From positions 1 through 62,884 of the forward strand of contig NZ_JADWPE010000005.1 of assembly GCF_017308985.1 (NCBI RefSeq): a stretch of 62,884 nucleotides of DNA, in the 5' to 3' direction. Each line of letters begins with the position of its first letter. Position 1 is the stretch's first letter. Made by a program: the position numbers and the translations under genes. This DNA is from Lysobacter changpingensis (GTDB lineage: Bacteria > Pseudomonadota > Gammaproteobacteria > Xanthomonadales > Xanthomonadaceae). Below the pieces are notes generated by a model that was not told the origin of the DNA, did not search any database, and saw only the letters and a program-made list of their open reading frames with translations. This document shows, in pieces, positions 53,886 through 62,884 of the stretch.

Positions 53886-56800
53886 GTGTTCGTGTTCCGC
53901 CAGACCTTCTTGCCAGCCGCCCGGTTCGCCGGCGCGGTGCTCGTGATCGCTGCAGCCCTGGCCGGGACGGCCGGAGCGGCCACGCGTGACTTCTACTTCG
54001 ACCGCCCCGGCAGCGACCGCGGACTGGTCCAGAACACCGTCACCGCGTTCGCGCAGGACACGCAGGGGTACGTCTGGGTCGCCACCCAGGGCGGCCTGCA
54101 CCGTTACGACGGGCAGCGCTACCTGCCTTACCGCCACAACCCGCGCGACGCCGCCAGCCTGCCAGACAGCCACATCACGGCGCTGGCGATGGACGGCGAC
54201 CGCGCGCTCTGGGTCGGCACGTATTCCGAATACCTGAGCCGGCTGGATCTCGCCGATGGGCGGATCCGCCGCTTCGCCGCTTCGGGCTCCGCGCATCCGC
54301 ACCGCCAGGTGATGGCCGTGCTGCCGCATCGCGGGCAGGTCTGGGTGGGCACGATGGCGGGACTGGAGCACCTCGATCCGGTCACCGGCAAGCGCCAGAC
54401 GATGCTGGCGCTGGAGACGCAGACGATCGGCCGCGCGAGCCCCCAGAGCCTGCTCGCCTCGCGCGATGGCGTGGCATGGTGGGGCGGCCCGCTGGGGCTG
54501 TACCGGCTCGATGGCAGCCTGCCCGAGCGCATCGGCCCGGACGTACCGGTCACCGCGCTGTTCCAGGACGCCGCCGGCCAGCTGTGGCTGGGCCGCCGCG
54601 ACGGCCTGTTCCGCCTGCACAGCAACGGGCGCGAACTCGTGCGTGCCTGGCCGCAGCAGCCGCTGTCCGACGACGCGGCGCCGGCGGTGCGCGCGATCGT
54701 GCAGGCGCCGGATCGCCAGTTGTGGTTTTCCGTGTACGGCTACGGCCTGCGCCGGCTCGATCCGGCCAGCGGTCGCGTCGAGGAAGTGCGCGAGGAACCC
54801 GGCATCGATGCTAGCCTGCCGGACGATTCGATCAACGCGCTGATGATCGACCGCGGCGGCATGCTGTGGATCGGCGGCCAGTTCCGCGGCGTCGCGGTCG
54901 CCGATCCGCGCGGCACGCGCTTCCGCTACGTGTTCAACATGGAGCATCCGCGTCGACCCGACAGCCCGGCGTCGGCCGACAGCATCCGCTCCATCGTGCA
55001 GGGCCAGGACGGTGCGCTGTGGCTGGGCACCGACAACGCGCGGCTGTTCCGCTACGTGCTGGCCGACGACCGGTTCGAAGACCTGAGCGCGATCCTCGCC
55101 GATCGCGGACGGACGCCGCACGTCACCGGCTTCGCGCCGGCCAGTCCGGACGACCTGTGGGTCGCCTCGGACGCGGGCCTGTACCGGCTGGATCCGCAGC
55201 GTCGCACCGCGCAGCCGCAGCCGGTGCCGGAACTCGGCCGCACGCCGCTGCGCACGCTCGCGACCGGGCGCGACGGCACGCTGTGGATCGGTACTCACGG
55301 CTACGGCGTGTACCGCTACCGGCCGACCACCGGCGAGCTCACCCATTACGCGTATCGAGAGAACGACCCCAGCGGGCTGAGCTATCCGGTCGTGCACGCG
55401 ATCGTCGAGGACCGCCACGGCCACGTCTGGTTCGGCACCGGCGACGGACTCGACGTACTCGATCCGAAGACCGGGCGCCTGCGTCACTTCCGCCATTCCA
55501 ACCGCGATCCGCACAGCCTTCCCGGCAATCGCGTGCGTGCGCTGCACGTCGCGCATGACGGCTCGCTGTGGGTCGGCACGCACGCCGGGCTGAGCCGCAT
55601 CGTCGAAGAGAAGGACGGCGGCATCCACTTCGCCCATCCGCTCACCGGCACGCTCAGCAGCGATCTGGTACCGGTGGTGTTCGCCATCGCCGAAGCGCCG
55701 GCCGGACGCCTGTGGCTGAGCACGCAGGCGGGCATCATCAGCTACGACATCCGCGACGAACGCACGCGCAGCTACGGTCTCGCCGATGGCCTGCAGGACC
55801 TGGAATTCCACGGTGGCTCCGTCGCGCAGCTGGGCGACGGACGCATCGCCTTCGGCGGCGTGCGCGGACTGAACCTGTTCGATCCGCGGCGCATGCACGA
55901 GTCCGGCTACACCGCACCGCTGCGCCTGCTCGGCGCGTGGGTGGGCAACCAGGCCAAGGCCGATCCGCGCTCGCTGTGGCAGGCGCCGAATCTCGAACTC
56001 GACGAAGGCGACGGCCTGCTGCGCCTGCGCATCGGCGCGCTCGATTTCGCCCCGACCGCCGCCACGCGCTACCGCTACCGGATGGACGGTTTCGATCGCG
56101 AGTGGATCGACAACGGCACCGCGCAGGACGTGACGTACTCGCGCCTGCCGAACGGGCGTTACACCTTCCTCGTGCAGGCCACCAACCGTCACGGCGCGTG
56201 GAACGAGGCAACGCTGGAAATCCCCGTGCACGTCGCGCCGCCGCTGTGGCGGCATCCGCTGGTGATCGCGGCCGGCGTGCTGGCGTTGTTCGGCCTGGTC
56301 GGCGCACTGACGTGGCGTCGCATGCAGGATCGTCGTCGCGAACGCGGCTACTTCGCCCAGATCCGCGAACGCGACGAACGCCTGAAGCTCGCGCTGTGGG
56401 CGTCCGGCGAGCAGTTCTGGGATTACGACCTGGAACGCCGCGTGCTGCGCCGCACGCGCGCCGACGACCAGGCCGGCCTGACCACGGACCTGGGCGTGCA
56501 GACGCTGGTGGACGCGAACCTCCAGATCCATCCCGACGACCTGCCGCGCGCCATCGCCTCGCTGCGCCGGCACCTGCGCGGCGAAACGCCGCTGTACGTG
56601 TCCGAACACCGCGTGCGCGAGGTCGACGGCAAGTGGGTGTGGATGCGTGCGCGCGGTCGCGTGGTCGAACGCGACGCCACCGGCCGTGCGCTGCGCGTGG
56701 CCGGCACGGCGCGCGACATCACCGCCAACCGCAGCGCCGAGCGCGACCGTCGCGTCGCCGGCCAGGTGCTCAACAGCATGATGGAAGCGGTGGCGGTGTT

Positions 56801-58457
56801 CGACCAGGAATTCCGCTTCGTCTCGGTCAATCCTGCCTTCACCCGCATGACCGGCTACACCGATGCGGAAGTGATCGGCCGGCCGACGCGGCTGCTCGAC
56901 AGCGACCAGCACGACCCGGCGTTCTACCAGCACGTGCGCGGCGAACTGCGCCGCAACGGGCGCTGGTCCGGCGAGATCTGGCAGCAGCGCAAGAACGGCG
57001 ACGAATTCCTGTGCTGGTTCCAGGGCAGCGAAGTGCTCGACGCGGGCGGCCAGCACGGGCATTACGTCGCGGTGCTGGGCGATATCACCGACCAGAAGCG
57101 CGCCGAGCAGGAACTTCGCTATCTCGCCAACTACGACACGCTCACCAGCCTGCCGAACCGCGCTTTGCTGTCGGAGCGGCTGTCGCGCGCGATCGTGAAG
57201 GCGCGTCGCGGCAACACGCGCATCGCGATGCTGTTCCTCGACCTGGACCGGTTCAAGGACATCAACGATTCGCTCGGCCACGCCGCCGGCGACCGCATCC
57301 TGCGCGCGGCGGCGCATCGCCTGCAGCAGGCGGTCGGATCGCAGCACACCGTCGCGCGCCTGGGCGGCGACGAGTTCACGGTGCTGCTGGAGAACCTCGA
57401 AACCATCGAGCACGCCGAGCAGGTCGCGCGCGACGTGCTGGCGGCGTTCGAGGCGCCGCTCGACATCGACCAGCGCCACGACGTGGTGATTTCGCCGTCG
57501 ATCGGCATCAGCCTGTATCCCGACCACGCGCTGGTGCCGACGGACCTGCTCAAGCACGCCGACACTGCGATGTACCAGGCCAAGGCCGCGGGACGCCGCA
57601 CGTTCATGCGCTACACCGAGGCGATGGACGTGGAGATCCGCGGGCGCGCGACGATTTCCGCCGCGCTGCGCGGCGTGCTCGATCGCAACGAACTGCGGCT
57701 CGTCTTCCAGCCCAAGCTGTCGCTGGATCATTCGCGCATCACCGGCGTGGAAGCGCTGCTGCGCTGGACGAGCCCGGAACTGGGCGACATCTCGCCGGCC
57801 CAGTTCATTCCGCTCGCGGAGGAAAGCGGACTCATCCTCGACATCGGCGAATGGGCGCTGCGCGAGGCGTGCAGCGTGCTCAAGGGCTGGCGCATGAAGG
57901 GCCTGGACCAGCTGACGATGGCGGTGAACGTCTCGTCGCTGCAGCTGCTGCGCGGCAACCTGCCCAAGCAGGTCGCGCGTGCGCTGGTCGAAAGCGGCGT
58001 GCCACCGGAAATGCTGCAGCTGGAGCTGACCGAGAGCGTGATCATGGCCAACGCCGGGCAGACCTCGGCGACGCTGGATGCGTTGCGCTCGCTCGGCGTG
58101 GGCCTGGCGATCGACGACTTCGGTACCGGCTATTCGTCGCTGGCGTACCTGAAGCGCCTGCCGATCCACACGCTGAAGATCGACAAGGAATTCATCGGTG
58201 ACCTCACCCGCGACGCCGACGACGAGGCCATCACGACCACGGTGATCGCGATGGCGCATTCGCTGGGCCTGACGGTCATCGCCGAAGGCGTGGAAACCGA
58301 GGCGCAGATGCAATTCCTGCGCGGTCGCGGCTGCGACGAGATCCAGGGGTACTGGCTGGCACGCCCGCTGGAGGCAGCCAGCTGCCTGTCCTTCATCCGC
58401 GCCTGGACGCCGCATTCGGTGCCGGTCGGCGGCGGGACCGTGGGCACGGTCTCCTGA
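53886..58457 (+). CDS. Large membrane sensor with Reg_prop propellers, Y_Y_Y, PAS, GGDEF and EAL domains
   Basis: About 1523 aa, a one-component c-di-GMP enzyme. Signal/anchor (VLVIAAALAGTAGAA), two seven-bladed Reg_prop propellers (about 30-690, repeats like GYVWVATQGGLHRYD and LWVGTHAGLSRI), a Y_Y_Y domain (about 715-780), one membrane helix (about 791-810), a PAS-like domain then a canonical PAS (about 825-1080), GGDEF (GGDEF at 1160-1164, intact) and EAL (EAL at 1289-1291; DDFGTGYSS from 1410). Both catalytic domains look active. The start is GTG 53886 or 53892; TTG 53877 is less likely. Propeller plus Y_Y_Y architecture is usually on histidine kinases; here the output is c-di-GMP turnover. 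Confidence 0.93.
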   Translation: MFVFRQTFLPAARFAGAVLVIAAALAGTAGAATRDFYFDRPGSDRGLVQNTVTAFAQDTQGYVWVATQGGLHRYDGQRYLPYRHNPRDAASLPDSHITALAMDGDRALWVGTYSEYLSRLDLADGRIRRFAASGSAHPHRQVMAVLPHRGQVWVGTMAGLEHLDPVTGKRQTMLALETQTIGRASPQSLLASRDGVAWWGGPLGLYRLDGSLPERIGPDVPVTALFQDAAGQLWLGRRDGLFRLHSNGRELVRAWPQQPLSDDAAPAVRAIVQAPDRQLWFSVYGYGLRRLDPASGRVEEVREEPGIDASLPDDSINALMIDRGGMLWIGGQFRGVAVADPRGTRFRYVFNMEHPRRPDSPASADSIRSIVQGQDGALWLGTDNARLFRYVLADDRFEDLSAILADRGRTPHVTGFAPASPDDLWVASDAGLYRLDPQRRTAQPQPVPELGRTPLRTLATGRDGTLWIGTHGYGVYRYRPTTGELTHYAYRENDPSGLSYPVVHAIVEDRHGHVWFGTGDGLDVLDPKTGRLRHFRHSNRDPHSLPGNRVRALHVAHDGSLWVGTHAGLSRIVEEKDGGIHFAHPLTGTLSSDLVPVVFAIAEAPAGRLWLSTQAGIISYDIRDERTRSYGLADGLQDLEFHGGSVAQLGDGRIAFGGVRGLNLFDPRRMHESGYTAPLRLLGAWVGNQAKADPRSLWQAPNLELDEGDGLLRLRIGALDFAPTAATRYRYRMDGFDREWIDNGTAQDVTYSRLPNGRYTFLVQATNRHGAWNEATLEIPVHVAPPLWRHPLVIAAGVLALFGLVGALTWRRMQDRRRERGYFAQIRERDERLKLALWASGEQFWDYDLERRVLRRTRADDQAGLTTDLGVQTLVDANLQIHPDDLPRAIASLRRHLRGETPLYVSEHRVREVDGKWVWMRARGRVVERDATGRALRVAGTARDITANRSAERDRRVAGQVLNSMMEAVAVFDQEFRFVSVNPAFTRMTGYTDAEVIGRPTRLLDSDQHDPAFYQHVRGELRRNGRWSGEIWQQRKNGDEFLCWFQGSEVLDAGGQHGHYVAVLGDITDQKRAEQELRYLANYDTLTSLPNRALLSERLSRAIVKARRGNTRIAMLFLDLDRFKDINDSLGHAAGDRILRAAAHRLQQAVGSQHTVARLGGDEFTVLLENLETIEHAEQVARDVLAAFEAPLDIDQRHDVVISPSIGISLYPDHALVPTDLLKHADTAMYQAKAAGRRTFMRYTEAMDVEIRGRATISAALRGVLDRNELRLVFQPKLSLDHSRITGVEALLRWTSPELGDISPAQFIPLAEESGLILDIGEWALREACSVLKGWRMKGLDQLTMAVNVSSLQLLRGNLPKQVARALVESGVPPEMLQLELTESVIMANAGQTSATLDALRSLGVGLAIDDFGTGYSSLAYLKRLPIHTLKIDKEFIGDLTRDADDEAITTTVIAMAHSLGLTVIAEGVETEAQMQFLRGRGCDEIQGYWLARPLEAASCLSFIRAWTPHSVPVGGGTVGTVS

Positions 58458-58531
58458 CGGGCGTGAACAGGCTCGCAGCCCTCGCCAGCCGCGCCCTTGA
58501 CCCGTCACCGCGCCCTGCTATCGTGCCCGGC

Positions 58532-58753
58532 ATGGAACAGGCCCATCTCCTCGCACAAATGCAGTCGCTGGCCGACCGTGTCGAGCAGTTGGCCGAACGC
58601 GCGCGCCGCCTCGCCGAGGAGAACCGCAGCCTGCGCCAGCAACAGGAACAGCTGATGGGCGAACGCTCCGCCCTGCTCGCCAAGAACGAACAGGCGCGCA
58701 CGCGGGTCGAGGCGATGATCGCGCGGCTGAAATCGCTGGAACAGCACACGTGA
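58532..58753 (+). CDS. ZapB-like/TIGR02449 coiled-coil protein
   Basis: 73 aa, almost entirely coiled coil: LLAQMQSLADRVEQLAERARRLAEENRSLRQQQEQL, by position 6-41, with Leu/Ala at heptad positions. This matches the small family always next to zapA in gammaproteobacteria and analogous to ZapB, a partner of the FtsZ ring. ATG 58532. zapA follows 7 bp later. Confidence 0.9.
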   Translation: MEQAHLLAQMQSLADRVEQLAERARRLAEENRSLRQQQEQLMGERSALLAKNEQARTRVEAMIARLKSLEQHT

Positions 58754-58760
58754 GATCGCA

Positions 58761-59060
58761 ATGACCAGCGAAGTCGTCAGCATCCGTCTGCTCGATCGCG
58801 AATACACCGTCGGTTGCGAGCCCGGCGAACGCGACAGCCTGCAGGCCGCCGCGAAACTGCTCGACGGGAAGATGCGGGAAATCCGCGGCAACAACCGCAT
58901 GGCGGCGCTCGATCGCGTCGCCGTGCTCGCGGCGCTGAACCTCGCGCACGACCTGCAGCAGATGCGCGACGAACTGGCCACGCGCGACCGCGAACTCGAA
59001 CGCACGCTCAACACGCTGCACCGCCGCCTCGACGATCTGTTCGACGCGCCGGCGCGCTGA
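58761..59060 (+). CDS. zapA: Cell division protein ZapA
   Basis: 99-aa FtsZ-ring-associated protein promoting FtsZ filament bundling. N-terminal globular part: EVVSIRLLDREYTVGCEPGERDSL (about 4-27), AAKLLDGKMREIR, DRVAVLAALNLAHDL; then a C-terminal coiled coil (about 70-95). ATG 58761. It is immediately followed by the 6S RNA gene, as in E. coli. Confidence 0.95.
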   Translation: MTSEVVSIRLLDREYTVGCEPGERDSLQAAAKLLDGKMREIRGNNRMAALDRVAVLAALNLAHDLQQMRDELATRDRELERTLNTLHRRLDDLFDAPAR

Positions 59061-59147
59061 ACGACGCTGAATTGGCGGCGTTCCCGCCGCACTGAATCGT
59101 TCCGCGACGGCACCGACGAGCGGGCCCGCAGGCACGGCCTGGCGCGC

Positions 59148-59153
59148 TATACT
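59148..59153 (+). promoter_or_regulatory. -10 element of the 6S RNA gene
   Basis: TATACT lies about 8 bp before the predicted 5' end of 6S RNA. No convincing -35 is seen at 17 bp; the GC-rich stretch GGCACGGCCTGGCGCGC precedes it. Confidence 0.6.
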
Positions 59154-59159
59154 TTCGCC

Positions 59160-59348
59160 ACGTCCTCTGCTGTGCGCGACAGCGTGCGCAAACATTCGCC
59201 TTGTCCCTTAATGACGACCACGGGGGCGCGGCGGAAGCCCGGAGTGCAGGTCCGCCCCGTAGCGGGAAGCCCGAAGGCATCCAAGCGTCCCCACTTGAAC
59301 CCCGGGTTCAAGGTCGTTTCGCAAGCATCGCCATTGGCGGAGGACTTC
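59160..59348 (+). ncRNA. ssrS: 6S RNA
   Basis: Non-coding RNA of about 188 nt that binds RNA polymerase-sigma70. The evidence is position (between zapA and the 5-FTHF cyclo-ligase gene, the conserved gammaproteobacterial site) and structure. The closing stem pairs GTCCTCTGC (59162-59170) with GCGGAGGAC (59337-59345), a conserved 6S terminal helix. A large central region and an internal hairpin follow, CTTGAACCC/GGGTTCAAG (59294-59312). Ends are estimated from the stem and the -10 box. Confidence 0.85.
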
Positions 59349-59383
59349 CATTTCACGGTCGCGGCAGAAATGCCGCACCACGG

Positions 59384-59411
59384 TTCGGGCGCGGATTCGC
59401 GCCCGAATTTC
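59384..59411 (+). terminator. Terminator-like hairpin downstream of 6S RNA
   Basis: TTCGGGCGCG-GATT-CGCGCCCGAA forms a perfect 10-bp stem followed by TTTCT. It could end the 6S precursor or attenuate entry into the downstream cyclo-ligase gene. Confidence 0.6.
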
Positions 59412-59505
59412 TATGGTAACGGCGTGGACCCACGCCCGAATCCTTTGCCTCCCCGTTCGATTCCACCGGCGACATGAGCCGCCGCACCACAGGATCCCGC
59501 GCTGC

Positions 59506-60089
59506 ATGAGGGTCGATCGCACGGCGCTGCGCCGCGAACTCCGCAACCGCCGCCGCGGACTGGCCGCCGGCGATCGCATCGCCGCCGCCGAACGCCTCGC
59601 CGAACGCCTGCTCGCGCTGCCCTTCGCGCCGACGTCCGGCTATGTCGCCGGTTACTGGGCGATGGATGGGGAGATCGCCCTGCACGTATGGCAGCTGCGC
59701 CTGCCGCGCGCATGCGTCTATTGCCTGCCGGTCCTCGAGGAGGACGGCCGGCTGCGCTTCGCGCCGTGGCGTCCGGGCGATGCGCTGGTCAGCAATCGCC
59801 ACGGCATTCCGGAACCCGACATCGCATCGACCTCGCTGCTCGAGCCGGAGCAGATGAGCCTCGTCGTCGCACCGCTGGTGGGCTTCGACGAGCGCGGCCA
59901 CCGGCTCGGCATGGGAGGCGGCTGGTACGACCGCAGCTTCGCCTTCCGCCACCAGCTCGCCGCGCCGCCGTGGCTGGTCGGAGCCGCCTTCGACGTGCAA
60001 CGTGTCGACGCGCTCGATCGCGCGGACTGGGATGTCGCCCTCGACGCGGTGTGCACCGAATCGACCACGCTCGACTGCAGGAGTCCCGA

Positions 60090-60093
<4 letters not shown>
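59506..60093 (+). CDS. fau: 5-formyltetrahydrofolate cyclo-ligase
   Basis: 195-aa enzyme (YgfA/MTHFS) converting 5-formyl-THF to methenyl-THF with ATP. N-terminal RRELRNRRRGLAAGDRIAAA (about 8-27), and the signature PLVGFDERGHRLGMGGGWYDR (by position about 125-145) with the ATP-binding GMGGGxYDR. ATG 59506; upstream codons are open but lack similarity. It follows 6S RNA, the same order as ssrS-ygfA in E. coli, where the two are co-transcribed and linked to persister and biofilm phenotypes. Confidence 0.95.
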
Positions 60094-60560
<467 letters not shown>

Positions 60561-60609
60561 CGTCGCACGCGTCGCGCATTCCGAATTTCCACTCACCACG
60601 TAGCCCACA

Positions 60610-61272
60610 ATGAGCGAAACCAAGCGCCTGGCCGGCGAGAAAGCCATCGAGTACGTCGAGGACGGCATGATCGTCGGCGTCGGTACCGGTTCCACCGTCG
60701 CCTACTTCATCGACGCGCTCGCGCGCATGAAGGACCGCATCAAGGGCGCGGTGTCGAGCTCCGAGCAAAGCACCGCGCGCTTGCGGCAGCATGGCATCGA
60801 GGTGCTGGATCTCAATGCTACGGGGCCGCTTTCGCTCTACGTCGACGGTGCGGACGAATGCGATCCGCACAAGCGGCTGATCAAGGGCGGCGGCGCGGCG
60901 CTCACGCGCGAGAAGATCATCGCCGAGGCCAGCCAGACCTTCGTATGCATCGTCGACCCGAGCAAGCGTGTCGACGTGCTGGGCCGGTTCCCGCTGCCGG
61001 TCGAGGTGATCCCGATGGCGCGCAGCCTGGTCGCGCGCGAGATACAGGCGATGACCCGTGCCCAGCCGGTGTGGCGCCAGACCGCCGACGGCGCCGGCGT
61101 CGTGACCGACAACGGCAACGTGCTCCTGGACATCCACGGGCTGTCCATCGTCGATCCGGTCGGCCTGGAGCAGGCGATCAACCAGATCCCGGGCGTGGTG
61201 AGCGTCGGGCTGTTCGCGCGTCGTCCGGCGGACGTGGTGATCGTGGGCGGCGAGCCGCCGATCGTTCTGTAA
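60610..61272 (+). CDS. rpiA: Ribose-5-phosphate isomerase A
   Basis: 220-aa isomerase interconverting ribose-5-phosphate and ribulose-5-phosphate. Motifs: [18 protein letters not shown] (about 20-37), [26 protein letters not shown] (by position about 78-103, with catalytic Asp/Glu and Lys), [11 protein letters not shown], and the C-terminal [22 protein letters not shown] 60610. It ends the 6S-fau-EVE-rpiA group. Confidence 0.96.
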   Translation: MSETKRLAGEKAIEYVEDGMIVGVGTGSTVAYFIDALARMKDRIKGAVSSSEQSTARLRQHGIEVLDLNATGPLSLYVDGADECDPHKRLIKGGGAALTREKIIAEASQTFVCIVDPSKRVDVLGRFPLPVEVIPMARSLVAREIQAMTRAQPVWRQTADGAGVVTDNGNVLLDIHGLSIVDPVGLEQAINQIPGVVSVGLFARRPADVVIVGGEPPIVL

Positions 61273-61383
61273 TCCCGTTGGCCGGTCTCGCGGATTGAGA
61301 CCGGCCGGGTCGACAATTCGATCGCATGCGCGCCGGCGACGCCGGCGCGCCAGACTTCCCTCCGGTGCGATCGCCGGTACGCC

Positions 61384-62850
61384 ATGACCCTGCGCTGCCT
61401 CTTCGTCGACTTCAACTCGTACTTCGCTTCGGTCGAACAGTACGACGACCCGGCGCTGCTCGGACGGCCGGTCGCCGTCGTGCCGGTTATGTCCGCGACG
61501 ACGTGTGCGATCGCCGCGAGCTACGAGGCCAAGGCGTTCGGCGTGAAGACCGGAACGCCGGTCTGGGAAGCGCTGGTGCTGTGCCCGGACCTGGTGCTAC
61601 GCGAGGCGCGGCCGGCCCGCTACATCGCCCTGCACCATCGGCTGATGGCGGCGATCGAGGACTGCATTCCGCACGGCAAGGCGGAGTCGATCGACGAAGT
61701 ACCGTGCTGGCTGATCGGCCGCGAACGCGAGCGCGCCAACGCCGAGGCGATCGCGCTTCGCATCAAGCAGCGGCTGGTCGACGAGGGCTTCAGCCCGGCG
61801 ATCCGCTGCTCGATCGGCATCGCACCGAACCGCTTCCTGGCGAAGACGGCGTCGGACATGCGCAAGCCGGACGGGCTGACGGTGCTGGAGCAATCCGATC
61901 TCCCGGATTCGCTGCATTCGTTGGAATTGCGGGATTTCTGCGGGATCGGGCCGGCGGTGGAGCAACGCCTGCTGCGCGCGGGCATCCATACGTCGGAGCA
62001 GCTCTGCGCGGCGTCCCGATCGCAGTTGCGCGCCGCCTGTGGCAGCATCGAAGGCGAGCGCTACTGGTTGCAACTGCGTGGCCATGAATTGCCGGGCCGC
62101 GCCGAGCGCCGCGCCTCGCTGGGTCATTCGCACGTACTCGGCCCCGAACTGCGCACCTTCGAAGGCGCGCGCGCCGTGTTGTTCAAGCTTCTCGCCAAGG
62201 CCGCGATGCGGTTGCGGCATGAGCGCCACCTCGCGGGTGGTTTGGCGATCCGCATGCGCTTCGTCGGATTGGACAAGCGATTCGAACGCGACCTGACGTT
62301 TGCCCCGCTCGACGATACGCCGACGTTGCTGCGGCTGCTGGGCGATGAGCTCGCAGCGTTGGAGAGCGCCATCCAGCGCCGGCGCTGGAACGTGAAGCGG
62401 CATCCACCGCTGTCCGTCGCCGTGACGCTTACCCAACTCGAGCCGGTGGGCAGCATCACGCAGGAACTCATGGCCTCGCGCGGGCGCGCGAAAGCGATCA
62501 GCGCGACGCTCGATTCGATCAACCGTCGTTATGGCAACAACGCGCTCTACTTCGGCGCCATGCAGGAAGCGCTGGAGCAGGACGCCGCTCCGATGCGCAT
62601 TCCGTTCGCGACGATTCCCGAGGTGGGGCTGGAAGAAGACGTCGGCGCGCGCAAGCCTGCCGATACCGCCGAGGAGCTTTGGCTCGAGCGCGAGCGCCAG
62701 TTCAAGGTGATGGCCGAAGAGGCGCACCGGAAAGCACGGGAACACCCGGAGCGGGTTCGGGCTGCCGCAAAGCCATTCGGAGTGGGTGGCTGGGTGCGAA
62801 ATCCAGCAGCCGAGCCGGAGGCGCCCGGAACTACGGGATCGCTGTTCTAG
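61384..62850 (+). CDS. Y-family DNA polymerase (translesion)
   Basis: 488 aa, with an extension of about 130 residues beyond the DinB core. Catalytic carboxylates: FVDFNSYFASVEQ (Asp9) and ESIDEV (Asp104, Glu105), so polymerase activity is plausible. The aromatic pair near Phe14 is at the steric-gate position. Two helix-hairpin-helix-like stretches (DFCGIGPAVEQRLLRAGI, near 185-202), then a little-finger domain (about 230-350). The last residues, TTGSLF, could be a weak clamp-binding motif. It resembles neither the inactive ImuB nor classical UmuC, and the DinB link is by fold only. ATG 61384. No imuA or dnaE2 is nearby. Confidence 0.88.
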   Translation: MTLRCLFVDFNSYFASVEQYDDPALLGRPVAVVPVMSATTCAIAASYEAKAFGVKTGTPVWEALVLCPDLVLREARPARYIALHHRLMAAIEDCIPHGKAESIDEVPCWLIGRERERANAEAIALRIKQRLVDEGFSPAIRCSIGIAPNRFLAKTASDMRKPDGLTVLEQSDLPDSLHSLELRDFCGIGPAVEQRLLRAGIHTSEQLCAASRSQLRAACGSIEGERYWLQLRGHELPGRAERRASLGHSHVLGPELRTFEGARAVLFKLLAKAAMRLRHERHLAGGLAIRMRFVGLDKRFERDLTFAPLDDTPTLLRLLGDELAALESAIQRRRWNVKRHPPLSVAVTLTQLEPVGSITQELMASRGRAKAISATLDSINRRYGNNALYFGAMQEALEQDAAPMRIPFATIPEVGLEEDVGARKPADTAEELWLERERQFKVMAEEAHRKAREHPERVRAAAKPFGVGGWVRNPAAEPEAPGTTGSLF

Positions 62851-62884
62851 GCCGTGAAAAGCGCCACTGGGCAGGCTCGAGTTT

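Noticed and set aside
53220-58508. Open frame of about 1760 codons on the minus strand covering the ygfB gene and the whole antisense of the sensor gene
   Set aside because: Only the last 182 codons (53220-53768) match a known family. The rest is a codon-bias shadow, antisense to a gene with clear domains, and is rich in Arg/His/Ala/Gln without a fold.

Overview
This window looks like chromosomal core DNA of a high-GC gammaproteobacterium of the Xanthomonadaceae (Lysobacter-like). The basis is strong GC bias at third codon positions, the type IV pilus order pilMNOPQ divergent from a class A penicillin-binding protein, the yicC-gmk-rpoZ-spoT cluster, zapA-6S RNA-5-FTHF cyclo-ligase, two M24 prolyl peptidases, and several families of dispersed intergenic palindromes. 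The genus is an inference; there is no rRNA or other taxonomic marker here. I saw no phage, insertion sequence, CRISPR array or tRNA.

Layout, left to right. Positions 1-5186 (minus strand) hold a heptamer repeat, transketolase, and two tandem dicarboxylate/amino-acid:cation symporter paralogues. 5351-12355 (minus) is a MoxR/Bat operon (moxR, DUF58, DUF4381, batA, a batB-batC fusion, batD) in which most genes overlap by 4 bp. 12356-12990 is a non-coding tandem-repeat region. 12991-18017 (minus) is pilMNOPQ with a good promoter, divergent from mrcA (plus, with terminator). 21017-24619 carries a conserved hypothetical, an Lrp-type regulator divergent from an isochorismatase-like hydrolase, a membrane protein and gltA. 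25191-31526 (minus) carries zinc-free L31, a nucleoside hydrolase, cutC, a Tat-exported glycosylasparaginase, glucokinase and recG.

31852-38019 is the most accessory-looking part: a minus-strand operon for a periplasmic beta-helix lipoprotein, a diheme c-type lipoprotein and a TonB-dependent receptor, divergent from an AraC-family regulator with a strong hairpin in the shared intergenic region. A YkvA-like protein, RidA, SpoT, RpoZ, Gmk and YicC follow. From 43545 the plus strand carries rph, a VOC protein, rdgB, hemW, a DUF1631 protein with a PilZ partner, pepQ, REP-like repeats and a Tat-exported monooxygenase-like protein. pepP and a UPF0149 protein are on minus. Then come a very large Reg_prop/PAS/GGDEF/EAL sensor, a ZapB-like coiled coil, zapA, 6S RNA, 5-FTHF cyclo-ligase, an EVE protein, rpiA and a Y-family polymerase.

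The most distinctive non-coding signal is a 7-bp repeat (unit GTGATTC) found three times. Each copy begins at or within a few bases of the stop codon of a minus-strand gene, and one copy forms two perfect 29-bp inverted arms. Other points worth a second look are a calcium-loop-like motif with an Ala/Pro tail on PilN, a degenerate MIDAS in BatB, and the beta-helix/diheme/TonB-receptor operon.
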